A stretch of DNA of 64,000 nt, from positions 62,001 to 126,000 of the forward strand of contig NVXD01000015.1 of assembly GCA_002746415.1 (NCBI GenBank). The letters are read 5' to 3'. Source of the stretch: Flavobacteriaceae bacterium. GTDB taxonomy: Bacteria > Bacteroidota > Bacteroidia > Flavobacteriales > Flavobacteriaceae. Within the stretch, counting starts at the first letter, position 1. The number at the start of each line of letters is the position of its first letter. Position numbers and translations under genes: made by a program. The notes below the pieces were generated by a model. It had not been told where the DNA came from, did no database searches, and saw only the letters and a program-made list of their open reading frames with translations. Below are positions 24,634-34,002 of this stretch, piece after piece.

Positions 24634-26427
24634 TTACAGGTTCTCAATTTTTAAACTTAAAAGCTGAAGGGTTTTTCTATTTTGATTTAAATCCTGTAAT
24701 ATTTGATGCTTGGCGTCTTTAAATTGGATAGCCATGGAATTGAACACCCTATCATAATACCCTATACCGTCTTTTAGATTATTTGCAAAAGTCACTAAGT
24801 ACCTTTTTTGCTTATCAGTTACAGAAACTTTTGTTTCTTCAAATTTATTTTTCAGGTAATCAATATAAATAGTAAGCTCCTTAATAAACATATTTGGGCG
24901 ATCGGTTCTTGTAATTACATTCACGCGTCCGTAAATATGATCGGTAATCTCCTTTAGGCTCATTATTTTTGAAAAGTAGGCCATATTTGGGCCTGGACAT
25001 ATAGAAACACCTTCTCCTTCAACTTTTGTATCTAGTCCGTATGCTAATAAGGTAGATGTTCCCAACCCAACGCAGGTACATGATTTCTCAACTATTTTGT
25101 TGAATTTTAGTTGGTATTCTTCTCTGGGTATATTTTCGCTATCCAATGCTTTTATCTTAAGATGTTGGTATTGTCTTGAGGCTGTACACATACCCTTATC
25201 CGTATAATCTTTGTTTAATGCCACAAACTTTTTAGGGCAGGAACTGCCAGGCCTTCCCTTATTAATCAATACTTCTTTTTCAAGGTCTTTTGTGTTGCCT
25301 TTAAGGGTATGAAAGGGAATCCCTAATGGAGAGGTATTGCTTAAGTATAAATCTTTTTCTGTGGCTTTTAGCAATTTTTCACGCGTAGCTTTGTCAACGG
25401 TTGTAGATTCTGGCACCAAAAGAAAAGGTGTTCCCCAACCAACAGAGTCTACCTTATAGTGCTTTAATATAAATTGATGCTCCTCTGCCGTACCTACTCC
25501 ACCTTGTGCCGTTATTTTTAGAAATAGTTCCTTGGGAACGTCACGGTTTTTACGTTTTAGCGCATCAATCAAAATGGTACGAACAGCTTGTTCCAAGTCA
25601 TTTCTATTCTCCTTAAATTCATTTAGAATGGGTCCCAATAAATAACCGTTTGTGGCAAATGCATGACCACCACAATTAAGCCCCGATTCAACCCTATATT
25701 CTGATACCCATATCCCTTTTTTAGCGAGAAATTTACCTTGAATCAAAGCAGAACGGTAATCACTTACCTTTAAGACTATTTTCTTTTTTATAGCCCCATT
25801 CTTATCGGGATAAAAATCTTCAAACTGCTCCAAATAACTGTATAATCTAGGATTCATGCCTGCAGAAAGTATCATGGAAGAACATAGATTACTGTTTGCA
25901 AACCCTCTTAGAGCAGCGTGTGCATCATTGTATTCAACCGATAATTTCTCTTTTTTAATATAATTCTCCTTATCAACCTTGGTCATGATATTCACGTCAA
26001 TGCTTCCCATAGATAGGTTTTTCTTAGCCCATATTTTCACCTCCTCAGGATTAAAACAATCTTTAATCAACATAGCGAACTCATGTTTTATGGTTGAACT
26101 ATCTGGTAACATGTTTAAATAATGTTTGATACCAATGCCTGAATCAATGGCCATATTTTTCAGTTCTTCAAACCTCTTTTCAGCAAGGTCATTGATTAAG
26201 TTTAGGTAAGATGTAATTCGTTTGGCTCGGTAATCCTCCATAGCCTCAGTAATTTCTTTATACGGGACTTGGAATTTATCACTATACATTTTCCGCAGTT
26301 TTTCAAGGAGAATATCATCCAACAAGGAGATTACGGAATCCATTCCAAATTGTGAAACTTTTAAAGGGGTATCTAGTGTAAATCCTATTCCCATAACAGG
26401 AATATGAAACGAATGTGCTTGAGCCAT
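24634..26427 (-). CDS. Conserved cysteine-containing protein of unknown function
   Basis: The 597 residues have no signal peptide and begin HSFHIPVMGIGFTLDTPLKV. Several cysteine motifs stand in the second half (GLNCGGHAFATNG, SSCPKKF, GMCTAS, KSCTCVGLG, ICPGPNM), suggesting a metal or iron-sulfur site. The stretch ITAQGGVGTAEEHQF, followed by GWGTPFLLVPE, recalls the barrel of flavin-dependent nitronate monooxygenases and PfaD-like enzymes. That is a hint, not an assignment. It is divergent from the 12-helix heme-copper-like gene, and a half-conserved FNR-like site lies between them. I consider it a candidate new component of low-oxygen or nitrogen-oxide metabolism. Confidence 0.65.
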   Translation of the reverse strand: MAQAHSFHIPVMGIGFTLDTPLKVSQFGMDSVISLLDDILLEKLRKMYSDKFQVPYKEITEAMEDYRAKRITSYLNLINDLAEKRFEELKNMAIDSGIGIKHYLNMLPDSSTIKHEFAMLIKDCFNPEEVKIWAKKNLSMGSIDVNIMTKVDKENYIKKEKLSVEYNDAHAALRGFANSNLCSSMILSAGMNPRLYSYLEQFEDFYPDKNGAIKKKIVLKVSDYRSALIQGKFLAKKGIWVSEYRVESGLNCGGHAFATNGYLLGPILNEFKENRNDLEQAVRTILIDALKRKNRDVPKELFLKITAQGGVGTAEEHQFILKHYKVDSVGWGTPFLLVPESTTVDKATREKLLKATEKDLYLSNTSPLGIPFHTLKGNTKDLEKEVLINKGRPGSSCPKKFVALNKDYTDKGMCTASRQYQHLKIKALDSENIPREEYQLKFNKIVEKSCTCVGLGTSTLLAYGLDTKVEGEGVSICPGPNMAYFSKIMSLKEITDHIYGRVNVITRTDRPNMFIKELTIYIDYLKNKFEETKVSVTDKQKRYLVTFANNLKDGIGYYDRVFNSMAIQFKDAKHQILQDLNQNRKTLQLLSLKIENL

Positions 26428-26505
26428 ATTATCTTTTTATAAGCAAAAATGAATTTAAATAAAACGTAATTTGCAGCTGCTAATGTCTCCTTTTATGAGA
26501 CCTTA

Positions 26506-26527
26506 AAACATGATATTTATCAGCTAA
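26506..26527. promoter_or_regulatory. Imperfect FNR-like site between divergent genes
   Basis: AAACATGA-TATTTA-TCAGCTAA has one perfect half-site and shares the other half-site (TCAGCT) with the ccoS site. Its centre is only 25 bases before the 26542 start codon and has no TAnnTTTG box 33 bases away in either direction, so the promoter it serves is unclear. Confidence 0.4.
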
Positions 26528-26541
26528 TAGTTTTCCATAGT

Positions 26542-27756
26542 ATGATTGATTTAAAAGCACACATTAGATTATCCCTGGGTTATTTTTTATTGGCGGCAAT
26601 TTTGGGAGTAGTGCTTAGATCTTTCCATTCTGTTGAAATACCTGTCAACTATAGGTTTATAGTGCATGCCCATTCACATATAGCACTACTGGGGTGGGTG
26701 TATATGGCGTTGACCACAATGATTTATAAACTGTATTTGGAAAACGAAGGGTTAGAAAAAAAATATCGCTTCATTTTTTGGTTTACACAAGCCACTTTAC
26801 TGGGAATGCTATGTACCTTTCCTTTTCAGGGATACGCCTTGTTTTCTATTATTTTTTCCACACTTTTCTTGTTTGCATCATACGGCTTTATGTGGATTTT
26901 TATTAGAAATGCCCCAAATGCTCTTAAAAAAACCAATTCATATAAATGTATTAAATGGGCACTGTGGTACATGGTGATATCAAGCATAGGACCGTGGGCT
27001 TTGGGAGCTATTATGACCACCTTAGGTGCTGGGTCTATTTGGTATAGAATTGCGATTTATTTTTACTTACATTTTCAGTATAATGGTTGGATGCTTATGG
27101 CGTTGATAGGGTTGTTCTTTTGGATAATGGAACAGCACAAGATTGGTATGTCCAATACTATTTTTAAACGCTTTTTTTGGAGCATCAACTTGGGAATAGT
27201 GCTTAGCTTTTTCTTATCGATATTATGGATAAAACCGCAGGTTACGCTCTATGTTATAAGTGGATTCGGTGCATTATTGCAACTTGTTGCGTTCGGAATT
27301 TTAATGGTGCACTTCATTAAATTGAAGAAAAAACGGGAAGATTTGTTCTCTTCATTTCAGATGCGATTGTTACAAATTATTGCAGTGGTGGTAAGTGTTA
27401 AAATTGGGTTGCAATTATTAACGGCGTTCCCATATTTTGCAAATTTGGCTTCTATTATATTGGATTTCACTATTGGATATTTACATTGGACATTTTTAGG
27501 GGTAATAAGTATTCCTTTGTTTTTATTTTTGGACTATTTTAAATTGTTGCGCATTTCTAAAAGTGCTTTGAACATCTATCTTCTAGGTTTTCTTCTCACA
27601 GAAGTGCTCATTTTTTATAAAGGAATTGTGCAATGGCAAAGACTGTCATTGTTTGATGCTTATTTTGAAGTTCTAGCAATAGCTAGTATCTTGATTGCTC
27701 TTGCACTTTTGTTTTTATTGATGGCTAATTTGATGAGAAAAAAGTCAGCTGATTAG
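26542..27756 (+). CDS. 12-helix heme-copper-oxidase-like membrane protein
   Basis: This 404-residue protein is almost wholly hydrophobic, with about 12 membrane helices. HAHSHIALLGWVYMAL in helix 2 and YLHFQYNGWMLMAL further on look like the histidine-bearing helices of the CcoN/NorB superfamily, but the protein is shorter than a catalytic subunit (normally about 450-480) and lacks the clear HxxxY/HH copper site that CcoNO shows nearby. It could be a degenerate relative, an assembly factor, or a nitric-oxide-handling protein of the NnrS kind. It ends ten bases before the convergent SafE-like gene. Confidence 0.65.
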   Translation: MIDLKAHIRLSLGYFLLAAILGVVLRSFHSVEIPVNYRFIVHAHSHIALLGWVYMALTTMIYKLYLENEGLEKKYRFIFWFTQATLLGMLCTFPFQGYALFSIIFSTLFLFASYGFMWIFIRNAPNALKKTNSYKCIKWALWYMVISSIGPWALGAIMTTLGAGSIWYRIAIYFYLHFQYNGWMLMALIGLFFWIMEQHKIGMSNTIFKRFFWSINLGIVLSFFLSILWIKPQVTLYVISGFGALLQLVAFGILMVHFIKLKKKREDLFSSFQMRLLQIIAVVVSVKIGLQLLTAFPYFANLASIILDFTIGYLHWTFLGVISIPLFLFLDYFKLLRISKSALNIYLLGFLLTEVLIFYKGIVQWQRLSLFDAYFEVLAIASILIALALLFLLMANLMRKKSAD

Positions 27757-27766
27757 TGACCAAAAT

Positions 27767-28477
27767 TTATGGCTCCATGCATTCCATAGTACTAGACGCC
27801 ATTTCTACCGATGGAGGTGCAGGAGAAACATAAGGAATGCCTAACCCCAATCCTCTAAGAATAAAAAGCGCGCCAATTAAGACCACAAAAATCGGAATCA
27901 ATTGCTGAATTCTTTTGCGAGTAGCACCCTTTAACATACCACTAAAATAAATCGCGGAGGTCATAAGAGGAATAGTGCCTATTCCAAATAAAACCATGTA
28001 AAGCGAGCCTTTCCAAGGGTTTCCCATAGCAACAGCTCCAAATAGCCCCATATAAACTAACCCACAGGGTAAAAAACCATTAAGGAAACCAATGGTTAAA
28101 AAAGTATCGGGGGTTTTTTTTTGAAGTTCCTTTCCCAACTTATTTTTTACTTTTGAGATTAGTTTAAAAGCTGGTTTAGAAAAATTATACTTCCCAAAGG
28201 TTTTATATGGAAGCAATACAACTAGAATCATAAGTCCCCCTATCATAATGGATAGTTTTTGCTGCATTCCAAATACATAAATGCCTTTTCCCAAGAAACC
28301 AAAGACGAGACCCATAGTACCATAGGATATAAGTCTTCCTATGTGATAAATGCTTATTTGAATGATTTTTTTGAGGCTATTATTTCTATCTACAGGAAGC
28401 ATAAATGCAATGGGACCACACATGCCTATGCAGTGTAAGCTTCCCATTAGACCTAATATGATTGCTGCGTATAACAT
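27767..28477 (-). CDS. SafE/TauE-like membrane protein of cbb3 operon
   Basis: The 236 residues form about six membrane helices with HCIGMCGPIAF at the N-terminus, the metal-binding-type motif of the sulfite exporter TauE/SafE family members found in cbb3 operons. NGFLPCGLVYMGLFGA holds another conserved Cys. Such proteins are thought to help copper or cytochrome assembly instead of exporting sulfite. The start overlaps the ccoH stop by one base, so they are coupled. Confidence 0.85.
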   Translation of the reverse strand: MLYAAIILGLMGSLHCIGMCGPIAFMLPVDRNNSLKKIIQISIYHIGRLISYGTMGLVFGFLGKGIYVFGMQQKLSIMIGGLMILVVLLPYKTFGKYNFSKPAFKLISKVKNKLGKELQKKTPDTFLTIGFLNGFLPCGLVYMGLFGAVAMGNPWKGSLYMVLFGIGTIPLMTSAIYFSGMLKGATRKRIQQLIPIFVVLIGALFILRGLGLGIPYVSPAPPSVEMASSTMECMEP

Positions 28478-28923
28478 TAATACGTAATACTTTTTTTAAA
28501 TAAATATTCGATATTGTTTTCTGACCACGAGACCTTAATATCCCAGCGACCATCCAATAAACGTTTGTCAGGTATGAGCAAATGTGTGTTGGATAGACTT
28601 ATAGGTAAGTCAAAATCCAATTGTTTATTAGATGGTCTATAAAGGGATATTGTTCCTTTTATGTTTTGTTTGTTTATCTCTTCAGGAAACAGAACCAGTA
28701 ATCCTTCAGTTGTTCTTTTTAGTTGTATTTCTTCTGAAAGATTAAGAGCATTGTTTGCTGCATTTATTTCTTTTTGATACCCTAATTCCGCTTTATAATA
28801 TTCCTCTGTTACCAAATCATGGTTTGCTCGGTAATCTGTGCTCATTCTAATTACAAAGAATAGAATAAAACTAATAAACCCTATAAAAGCCAATACAATT
28901 CCTGTTCCCCAGTTTATTTTCAT
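28477..28923 (-). CDS. ccoH: FixH/CcoH-family oxidase assembly protein
   Basis: The 148-residue protein has one N-terminal membrane helix (GIVLAFIGFISFILFFVI) and a periplasmic beta domain. The motif YYKAELGYQKEINAANNA is typical of FixH. CcoH stays with the cbb3 complex during assembly. It lies 24 bases after ccoG and overlaps the SafE-like gene by one base. Confidence 0.88.
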   Translation of the reverse strand: MKINWGTGIVLAFIGFISFILFFVIRMSTDYRANHDLVTEEYYKAELGYQKEINAANNALNLSEEIQLKRTTEGLLVLFPEEINKQNIKGTISLYRPSNKQLDFDLPISLSNTHLLIPDKRLLDGRWDIKVSWSENNIEYLFKKSITY

Positions 28924-28947
28924 AATATCTATTTTTCAATCTCAAAA

Positions 28948-30363
28948 TCAATTATAACTCCGTGGTGCTAAAAACCTTGTGCTTGTTGTTTCAATTAATT
29001 CAGTTCCACTATAAACACCTATTTTAAGCTTATCCTTATCACCAGTTAATTCAGCATTATTAATTTCTATGAATAATGTTCCCTCTGATAAGCCTTGTGC
29101 CGGCACCTCAAAATTTTTATGGGTTACCAAAGCTATTTTTCCATTATGTGATACTAATTTAAAGCTCACATCTTCAATATTTTGGGTGGTTTTGTTCATT
29201 ATTTTGAAGGTGTATACATTACTAATAATATTTCCATTTTTTCGCTCATACAACTGCCCAGGCAATCGCAAAATGGTTGTTTCAAGATCATTGCGTAAAA
29301 AAAGCATACCTATTAAAAGACCTATCAAAATGACCAATACAGCTGTATATCCTTTTAATCTTGAATTGAATTTGAATTTTTCTTTTTTCTCAATATTATT
29401 TTCACTGGCATAACGAATAAGTCCTTTTGGAAGGTTAACCTTTTCCATAATGATATCACATTCATCAATACAGGCGGTACAGTTTACGCACTCCAACTGC
29501 GTTCCGTTTCTTATATCAATACCAGTGGGACATACATTTACGCATTGAAAGCAATCTATACAGTCCCCATTCCCTAAGGCTGAACGGTCTTCATTTTTTC
29601 TAAACTTTTTACGTCCTTGCTCACCCTCACCACGTTTGTGATCGTACGCCACAATTATGGATTTATTATCCAATAGCACACCTTGTAACCTTCCGTAAGG
29701 GCATGCTATGATACATACTTGTTCCCTAAACCAAGCAAATACGAAATAGAATACCGCAGTAAAAATTAAAAGAGAAACTAAGGTGTTTGTGTGTTGCGAT
29801 GGACCTTCAATAATATATCCAAGTAATTTGTCACTACTAATGATATAGGCTAAAAAAACATTGGCGATGAGAAATGAAATAATAAAAAACAGAATCCATT
29901 TTAGTGCTCTTTTTCGTATTTTTTCAGCATTCCACTTTTGTTTCTGCAACCTCATTTGTGCACCACGGTCACCATCTATCCAATATTCTATTCTACGAAA
30001 AACCATCTCTAAAAAAATAGTTTGGGGGCACATCCAACCGCAAAAGACACGTCCAAAAGCAACCGTGAACAGGGCGATGAAAATAACACCAGCAATCATA
30101 GAAATAACAAATAAATGAAAATCTTGTGGCCAAAAAGGGAATCCAAATATGTTGAATCGTCTTTCTAAGATATTGAACATTAAAAACTGATTGCCTCTAA
30201 TTTTCACAAAGGGCGCTAGAATTAAAAAGAGTAACAAGCAATAACTAACCCATTTGCGGTATTCATAAAATTTACCCTGGGGTTTTTTAGGATACACCCA
30301 AGCCCTTTTCCCTTCTTCGTTAATGGTGCCTATTGAGTCCCTAAAATTTTCGTCCATCTCCAT
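28948..30363 (-). CDS. ccoG: Cytochrome oxidase accessory protein CcoG
   Basis: The 471 residues contain about five membrane helices, a FixG-type 4Fe-4S ferredoxin part (CIDCFQCVNVCPTG at about 265 and CVNCTACIDEC at about 291), FCGWMCPQTIFLEM in the membrane region, and a C-terminal Ig-like FixG domain. CcoG is thought to reduce copper during delivery to the cbb3 oxidase. It is the fifth gene of the operon after ccoS, ccoNO, ccoQ and ccoP, 72 bases after ccoP. Confidence 0.94.
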   Translation of the reverse strand: MEMDENFRDSIGTINEEGKRAWVYPKKPQGKFYEYRKWVSYCLLLFLILAPFVKIRGNQFLMFNILERRFNIFGFPFWPQDFHLFVISMIAGVIFIALFTVAFGRVFCGWMCPQTIFLEMVFRRIEYWIDGDRGAQMRLQKQKWNAEKIRKRALKWILFFIISFLIANVFLAYIISSDKLLGYIIEGPSQHTNTLVSLLIFTAVFYFVFAWFREQVCIIACPYGRLQGVLLDNKSIIVAYDHKRGEGEQGRKKFRKNEDRSALGNGDCIDCFQCVNVCPTGIDIRNGTQLECVNCTACIDECDIIMEKVNLPKGLIRYASENNIEKKEKFKFNSRLKGYTAVLVILIGLLIGMLFLRNDLETTILRLPGQLYERKNGNIISNVYTFKIMNKTTQNIEDVSFKLVSHNGKIALVTHKNFEVPAQGLSEGTLFIEINNAELTGDKDKLKIGVYSGTELIETTSTRFLAPRSYN

Positions 30364-30435
30364 TTAATTTCTATGGAATTAATTTGTTAGGCCAACTCGT
30401 TCCTATGGTAAGAAATTGGCCCTGTATTTTTAGCC

Positions 30436-31320
30436 TTATGGTGTTTCTTCTGCTATCCAAATATCTCCTTCTGCTGCTTTTGGATTGGCAGGGGTTGTTC
30501 CCTGTAAGGATATAATATAACTGGCTACTTTTGCTATTTGTGATGGTTTAAGGCTTTGTTTCCAAGCTACCATTCCCTTGCCATCCCTACCTCCTTCGGA
30601 TATAGTTGAATAAATATTTTTAATACCACCACCCAAAAGCCAATTTTCATCAGTTAAGTTAGGACCTATGCCACCTCCACCATCTGCCATGTGACAAGCG
30701 ATGCAATTTGCTGTATACACATTTTTGCCAACCTCTAAATCTGCTGGATCTGTTAGAAGTTCTACAGTATTGGCATCAACCAAGTCTACAGCTGTTTTTT
30801 TATATGCTTCAAGTGCAGTTTTGGCTTCAATCATTTCTTGTTCATACTCCATTTTTTGAGTATAACCGTTAAATACATGAAACCTTAGCATGTAAACTAC
30901 TGCAAAAATGATGGTGGCATAGAACATATAGACCCACCATGGTGGTAATTTATTGTCCAATTCTCGAATACCATCATAGTTATGGTCCAATACTATTTCG
31001 CCTTCTTCTTCAATAGCTTTATTGCCAGTGAGTTTCTTGTACATGTTTTTACCCCATGTCCATTCGCTTCTTTTAGCTTTTGCCGTTAAGTAGCGTTCTT
31101 TAGCTTCTTCGGAAAGCGTTTGGAACATTACATTTTCTATAGATGTTACAATAAGCTCTATAGCTATCAAAATCAGTAATACTAGGAGCATAAAAAATTG
31201 AATAATGGGGTATTCAATGAAAGCTGGCATATCTCCAGAATTTATAAAATACTCCATCATTCCTATGATGATGAAGAAAACAACTGGGATTCGTATCCAC
31301 CAAGGGCCTGTATTTTTCAT
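30436..31320 (-). CDS. ccoP: cbb3 oxidase cytochrome c subunit CcoP
   Basis: The 294 residues have two N-terminal membrane helices, a further helix near 135 (PPWWVYMFYATIIF, the CcoP N-terminal domain motif), and one cytochrome c domain with CIACH at about 204 and a Met ligand in GMVAW. Only one heme motif is present, whereas proteobacterial CcoP has two; single-heme forms are usual in Bacteroidota. It passes electrons to CcoO/CcoN. Its start overlaps the ccoQ stop by four bases. Confidence 0.93.
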   Translation of the reverse strand: MKNTGPWWIRIPVVFFIIIGMMEYFINSGDMPAFIEYPIIQFFMLLVLLILIAIELIVTSIENVMFQTLSEEAKERYLTAKAKRSEWTWGKNMYKKLTGNKAIEEEGEIVLDHNYDGIRELDNKLPPWWVYMFYATIIFAVVYMLRFHVFNGYTQKMEYEQEMIEAKTALEAYKKTAVDLVDANTVELLTDPADLEVGKNVYTANCIACHMADGGGGIGPNLTDENWLLGGGIKNIYSTISEGGRDGKGMVAWKQSLKPSQIAKVASYIISLQGTTPANPKAAEGDIWIAEETP

Positions 31321-31508
31321 AGTTGCTTATTTTTTTGGTTATCGTCTTGAAAAGGAATTTCACTCACTTCTTTTATATACGCTTTCTTAGCAGTAAATAC
31401 CCACCAAAAAAGAACAGCGAAAAAGACAAAGAAAATAAGTAGTGATATCATGGGATAGGTAGCAATCCCTTCAATACTTTCCATATGGTTTTTTACGAAT
31501 TTTAGCAT
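31317..31508 (-). CDS. ccoQ: cbb3 oxidase subunit CcoQ
   Basis: A 63-residue protein with one membrane helix (MISLLIFFVFFAVLFWWVF) and a charged tail (IPFQDDNQKN). Position between ccoNO and ccoP, with a 4-base overlap into ccoP, identifies it. CcoQ stabilises the cbb3 complex. Sequence alone would be too short for a firm call. Confidence 0.85.
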   Translation of the reverse strand: MLKFVKNHMESIEGIATYPMISLLIFFVFFAVLFWWVFTAKKAYIKEVSEIPFQDDNQKNKQL

Positions 31509-31515
31509 GATTTTT

Positions 31516-33714
31516 TTAGTTTTCTGATATTATTTCTCCTGTTTCTTTTATTTTGATATCTGTTCCCAAACGTTGCAAGTATGCTATGAGAGAAACAATT
31601 TCTCTGTCACGCATTTCTATAAAAGGCGCTTCATTTTCTTTTGCATATTTTTTATCTTCCTCGTAGCTTTTTGCAAAGTCTGGATCGGCATACAGATTTT
31701 TTTCTATTTGCATTGCTTGCTCATCCATCGCTTGGTTTGCATTAGCAACTTCTTCCACAGTATATGGTACACCCAAAGTAATCATGACATTCATTTTTCT
31801 CTCTATATTACTTCGATCATGTTCATTAAGAATCATCCACTGGTACGCGGGCATTATGGATCCGGATGAGGTACTTTGAGGGTCATACATATGGTTTAAG
31901 TGCCAACTGTCTGAATATTTACCCCCTATTCTAGCCAAATCAGGCCCTGTTCGTTTACTTCCCCAAAGGAAAGGATGGTCATATACAAATTCTCCAGCTT
32001 TTGAATATTCGCCGTAACGTTCTACTTCACTACGGAATGGCCGGATCATTTGAGAGTGGCACCCTACGCAACCCTCTCTAATATATAAATCCCTACCCTC
32101 CAATTCTAAGGGTGTATAAGGCTTTACACTTGTTATGGTTGGGATGTTTGACTTCACCAAAATTGTGGGAACAATTTGAATAATTCCTCCAATTAAAATG
32201 GTTATTGTTGCCAAAATGGTCAGTTGTACTGGTTTACGCTCTAACCAAGTATGGAAAGTTTCCCCGGAAGTTCTTCTTTTAGACACCTTTGTCAAAGCAG
32301 GAGCTTCAGCCAACTCATCTTCTACTTTGCTGCCAGACCTTATGGTTTTCACCATATTATATAGCATTACTATAAAGCCAACAATATAAAGGGAACCGCC
32401 AATGGCACGCATCCAGTACATTGGAATAATTTGCGTTACAGTTTCCAAGAAGTTACCATAGGCCAAAGTGCCATCTGGGTTGAATTCTTTCCACATCAGG
32501 GCTTGAGTAAATCCAGCAACATACATGGGCAATGCATAAAGTATAATACCCAAAGTGCCTATCCAGAAGTGAAAATTAGCCAAGCCTTTTGAAAACAATT
32601 GTGTTTTAAACATTTTTGGCACCATCCAGTATATCATTCCAAAGGTGAGAAAGCCATTCCATGCCAATGCGCCTACATGTACGTGGGCAATAATCCAATC
32701 ACTAAAGTGAGCAATGGCATTCACATTTTTAAGAGATAGGAGAGGGCCCTCAAAAGTTGCCATTCCATAACCTGTAATCGCCACCACCATAAATTTTAAG
32801 GTGGGATCTGTACGTACTTTATCCCAGGCACCTCTCAATGTCAATAATCCATTGATCATACCCCCCCAAGAGGGTGCAAGTAACATTATGGAAAAAGCCA
32901 CTCCTAAATTCTGTGCCCAATCAGGTAAAGAAGTGTATAATAAATGATGGGGTCCTGCCCATATGTATAGAAATATCAATGACCAAAAGTGAACAATAGA
33001 TAATTTATAAGAATAAACAGGCCTATTAGCTGCTTTTGGCACGAAATAATACATAAGCCCTAGGAAGGGGGTGGTCAAGAAAAAGGCCACAGCATTATGC
33101 CCGTACCACCATTGTACTAATGCATCCTGTACCCCAGCATAAACGGAATAACTTTTAAAAGCACTTACAGGTAGTGCAAGACTATTAAAGATATGGAGTA
33201 TGGCAACAGTGACAAATGTACCCAAGTAGAACCATATGGCCACATACATATGACGTTGTCGTCTTTTTATAATAGTACCAATTAGATTCCAACCAAAAGC
33301 CACCCAAACCAATGCAATGCCAATATCTATGGGCCATTCCAATTCTGCATATTCTTTGGAAGAAGTATACCCCAATGGCAACGTAATGGCGGCAGCAACT
33401 ATGATGGCCTGCCAACCCCAAAAATTGAAATTACTCAAGGCATCACTAAACATCCTGGCCTTTAGCAAACGTTGGGTGGAGTAGTAGACTCCTGCATAAA
33501 TAGCATTGCCCACAAAAGCAAAAATTACCGCGTTGGTATGTAAGGGTCTTAGACGACCAAAACTTAACCATGAAATGCCATCTGTAATGTTAGGAAAAAG
33601 AAACATGAGTGCAAGTAGCAAGCCCACTGACATTCCAATAATTCCCCAAAACAATGTAGCATAGATAAATTTCTTTACGATTTTATTGTCATAATAAAAT
33701 TGTTGTACTTCCAT
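31516..33714 (-). CDS. ccoNO: Fused cbb3 oxidase subunits I and II (CcoN-CcoO)
   Basis: This 732-residue fusion is the catalytic core of the high-affinity terminal oxidase. Residues about 1-480 are CcoN with 12 helices; heme and copper ligands are seen in LHTNAVIFAF, WWYGHNAVAF, WAGPHHLLY and IIAHVHVGALAWNG. A linker helix near 500 leads to CcoO (about 520-732), with one CxxCH heme site in CVGCHSQMIRPF at about 549. In Proteobacteria these are separate genes; the fusion is common in Bacteroidota. It lies seven bases upstream of ccoQ and 18 after ccoS. Confidence 0.95.
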   Translation of the reverse strand: MEVQQFYYDNKIVKKFIYATLFWGIIGMSVGLLLALMFLFPNITDGISWLSFGRLRPLHTNAVIFAFVGNAIYAGVYYSTQRLLKARMFSDALSNFNFWGWQAIIVAAAITLPLGYTSSKEYAELEWPIDIGIALVWVAFGWNLIGTIIKRRQRHMYVAIWFYLGTFVTVAILHIFNSLALPVSAFKSYSVYAGVQDALVQWWYGHNAVAFFLTTPFLGLMYYFVPKAANRPVYSYKLSIVHFWSLIFLYIWAGPHHLLYTSLPDWAQNLGVAFSIMLLAPSWGGMINGLLTLRGAWDKVRTDPTLKFMVVAITGYGMATFEGPLLSLKNVNAIAHFSDWIIAHVHVGALAWNGFLTFGMIYWMVPKMFKTQLFSKGLANFHFWIGTLGIILYALPMYVAGFTQALMWKEFNPDGTLAYGNFLETVTQIIPMYWMRAIGGSLYIVGFIVMLYNMVKTIRSGSKVEDELAEAPALTKVSKRRTSGETFHTWLERKPVQLTILATITILIGGIIQIVPTILVKSNIPTITSVKPYTPLELEGRDLYIREGCVGCHSQMIRPFRSEVERYGEYSKAGEFVYDHPFLWGSKRTGPDLARIGGKYSDSWHLNHMYDPQSTSSGSIMPAYQWMILNEHDRSNIERKMNVMITLGVPYTVEEVANANQAMDEQAMQIEKNLYADPDFAKSYEEDKKYAKENEAPFIEMRDREIVSLIAYLQRLGTDIKIKETGEIISEN

Positions 33715-33732
33715 AATTATAGTTTTTGTCTT

Positions 33733-33930
33733 TTATTTAGTTGGATTTGCTTTCTTAGTTGTCGTGTTAGTGTCTGATGTATTTTTCACAAGCTCATCTT
33801 CAAAAAGCATGCGTACTGAGGGTGTGTACGAGTCATCATACTGCCCTCTTTTTACAGAGACAATAAAGGCTACAAAAAAAACAAGGGCTATAACAATACT
33901 AATTGCTAGCAACACATAAATTACACTCAT
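33733..33930 (-). CDS. ccoS: cbb3 oxidase maturation protein CcoS
   Basis: A 65-residue protein with one N-terminal helix (VLLAISIVIALVFFVAFIV) and the CcoS hallmark GQYDD shortly after it. CcoS is needed for cofactor insertion into cbb3 oxidase. It is the first gene of the ccoS-NO-Q-P-G-H operon and carries the FNR-like promoter. Confidence 0.9.
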   Translation of the reverse strand: MSVIYVLLAISIVIALVFFVAFIVSVKRGQYDDSYTPSVRMLFEDELVKNTSDTNTTTKKANPTK

Positions 33931-33949
33931 ACCTACCTGAATTATTAAG

Positions 33950-33997
33950 CAAAATTATTGATGTATACATACATAAAACATGACTTTTATCAGCTTT
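33950..33997 (-). promoter_or_regulatory. FNR-like site and promoter of the cco operon
   Basis: On the minus strand the -7 box TAATTTTG lies at 33957-33950. The palindrome AAACATGA-CTTTTA-TCAGCTTT (33976-33997) has its centre 33 bases upstream, the same spacing as at nirK. The left half is perfect; the right half is degenerate (TCAGCT). A transcript start about 13 bases before the ccoS ATG is expected. Confidence 0.65.
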
Positions 33998-34002
33998 TCG
34001 AA

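Noticed and set aside
26506-26527. FNR-like site taken as proof of activation of the 26542 gene
   Set aside because: Only one half-site is good and the centre is 25 bases before the start codon without a -7 box at the usual distance, so activation is not supported.
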